Source: Hydrogenophaga sp. PAMC20947 | Lineage (GTDB): Bacteria; Pseudomonadota; Gammaproteobacteria; Burkholderiales; Burkholderiaceae_C | NCBI RefSeq assembly: GCF_004795855.1 | Contig: NZ_CP039252.1 | Location: 2,790,001 to 2,854,000, forward strand | Reading direction: 5' to 3' | DNA length: 64,000 bases | Shown here: positions 63,867-64,000 of the stretch, in pieces | Layout of the letters: each line of letters opens with the position of its first letter | How positions within the stretch are numbered: the first letter of the stretch is position 1 | The notes under the pieces: model-generated | What the model was told of the DNA's origin: nothing | The model's input: the letters and a program-made list of their open reading frames with translations, nothing else | Database searches by the model: none | Translations under genes and position numbers: made by a program

Positions 63867-64000
63867 GGTTTTGTTTTCCTTGTTCTGATTGGTCTGATTT
63901 ATGGGGCAACAGTGGCACCTGTGAGCACCCAGATCCTGGCATCAACGATGCTCATGGGTTGGGTCGTTCATTGAGTACACACCAGTAAAGCTCAATCTGG
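63867..64000. other. Window end, no gene seen
   Basis: 134 bases upstream of the universal stress gene; this should contain its promoter. I see no gene or repeat here. Confidence 0.4.

Noticed and set aside
1..64000. CRISPR arrays, tRNA, rRNA or prophage
   Set aside because: No regularly spaced repeats, no RNA gene signatures and no phage structural genes were seen.

Overview
This 64 kb window is GC-rich chromosomal DNA from what looks like a beta-proteobacterium of the order Burkholderiales, probably Comamonadaceae and Hydrogenophaga-like. The reasons are FlhDC-type flagellar control with no FleQ/FlrA-like regulator, the order cheZ-cheY-motB-motA-flhC-flhD, and a dispersed GC-rich intergenic repeat of a kind I associate with that family. 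The placement is an inference from gene content; no rRNA or tRNA is visible. Almost the whole window is one flagellum and chemotaxis supercluster.

Region by region. (1) 1-2790: the end of an arsenic operon (arsR, a decayed aquaporin remnant, arsC, arsH) and a quinone-oxidoreductase-like gene. (2) 2847-4910, minus: queC and an HDOD-domain protein. (3) 4976-15985, minus: flgBCDEFGHIJKL (rod, hook, P and L rings, hook-filament junction). (4) 16238-17904, plus: flgA, then flgM-flgN behind a sigma-28 promoter. (5) 18515-24466, plus: a four-gene accessory cassette (COG5610-type HAD protein, a cytidylyltransferase/RraA-type aldolase fusion, a KpsC/KpsS-like glycosyltransferase, a TylF-like methyltransferase), followed by a dead IS5-family element. 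(6) 25828-37616, minus: flhD-flhC, motA-motB, cheY-cheZ, a family-2 glycosyltransferase, flhB-flhA-flhF, a degenerate flhG and fliA. (7) 38504-41972, plus: fliC-fliD-fliS-fliT. (8) fliE (minus) and, divergently, fliF to fliR (42740-54135). (9) 54162-56342, minus: a lipoprotein and a NarL-type two-component pair. (10) 56473-62387, plus: a CheZ-like protein, cheY, cheA, cheR, cheD and cheB. (11) 62543-63866, minus: an unknown gene behind a strong sigma-28 site, and a universal stress protein.

How it works together. FlhDC is expected to switch on the hook-basal-body and export genes. FliA (sigma-28) is held by FlgM until the hook is finished and then drives late genes. I find sites matching T(C/A)AAG-N-GCCGAT with 11-12 bp spacing ahead of flgM, fliC (weaker), the cheY-cheA operon and the unknown gene at 62543-63217. 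The Che proteins set motor bias through CheY, with two phosphatase candidates (a classical CheZ and a shorter CheZ-like protein).

The most novel-looking part is the cassette at 18.5-24.5 kb. A CMP-sugar synthetase domain fused to an RraA/HMG-aldolase-like domain, next to a Kdo-transferase-like enzyme, suggests production, CMP-activation and transfer of an unusual 2-keto-3-deoxy (ulosonic) acid, perhaps onto flagellin or another surface polymer. This is inference and needs testing.
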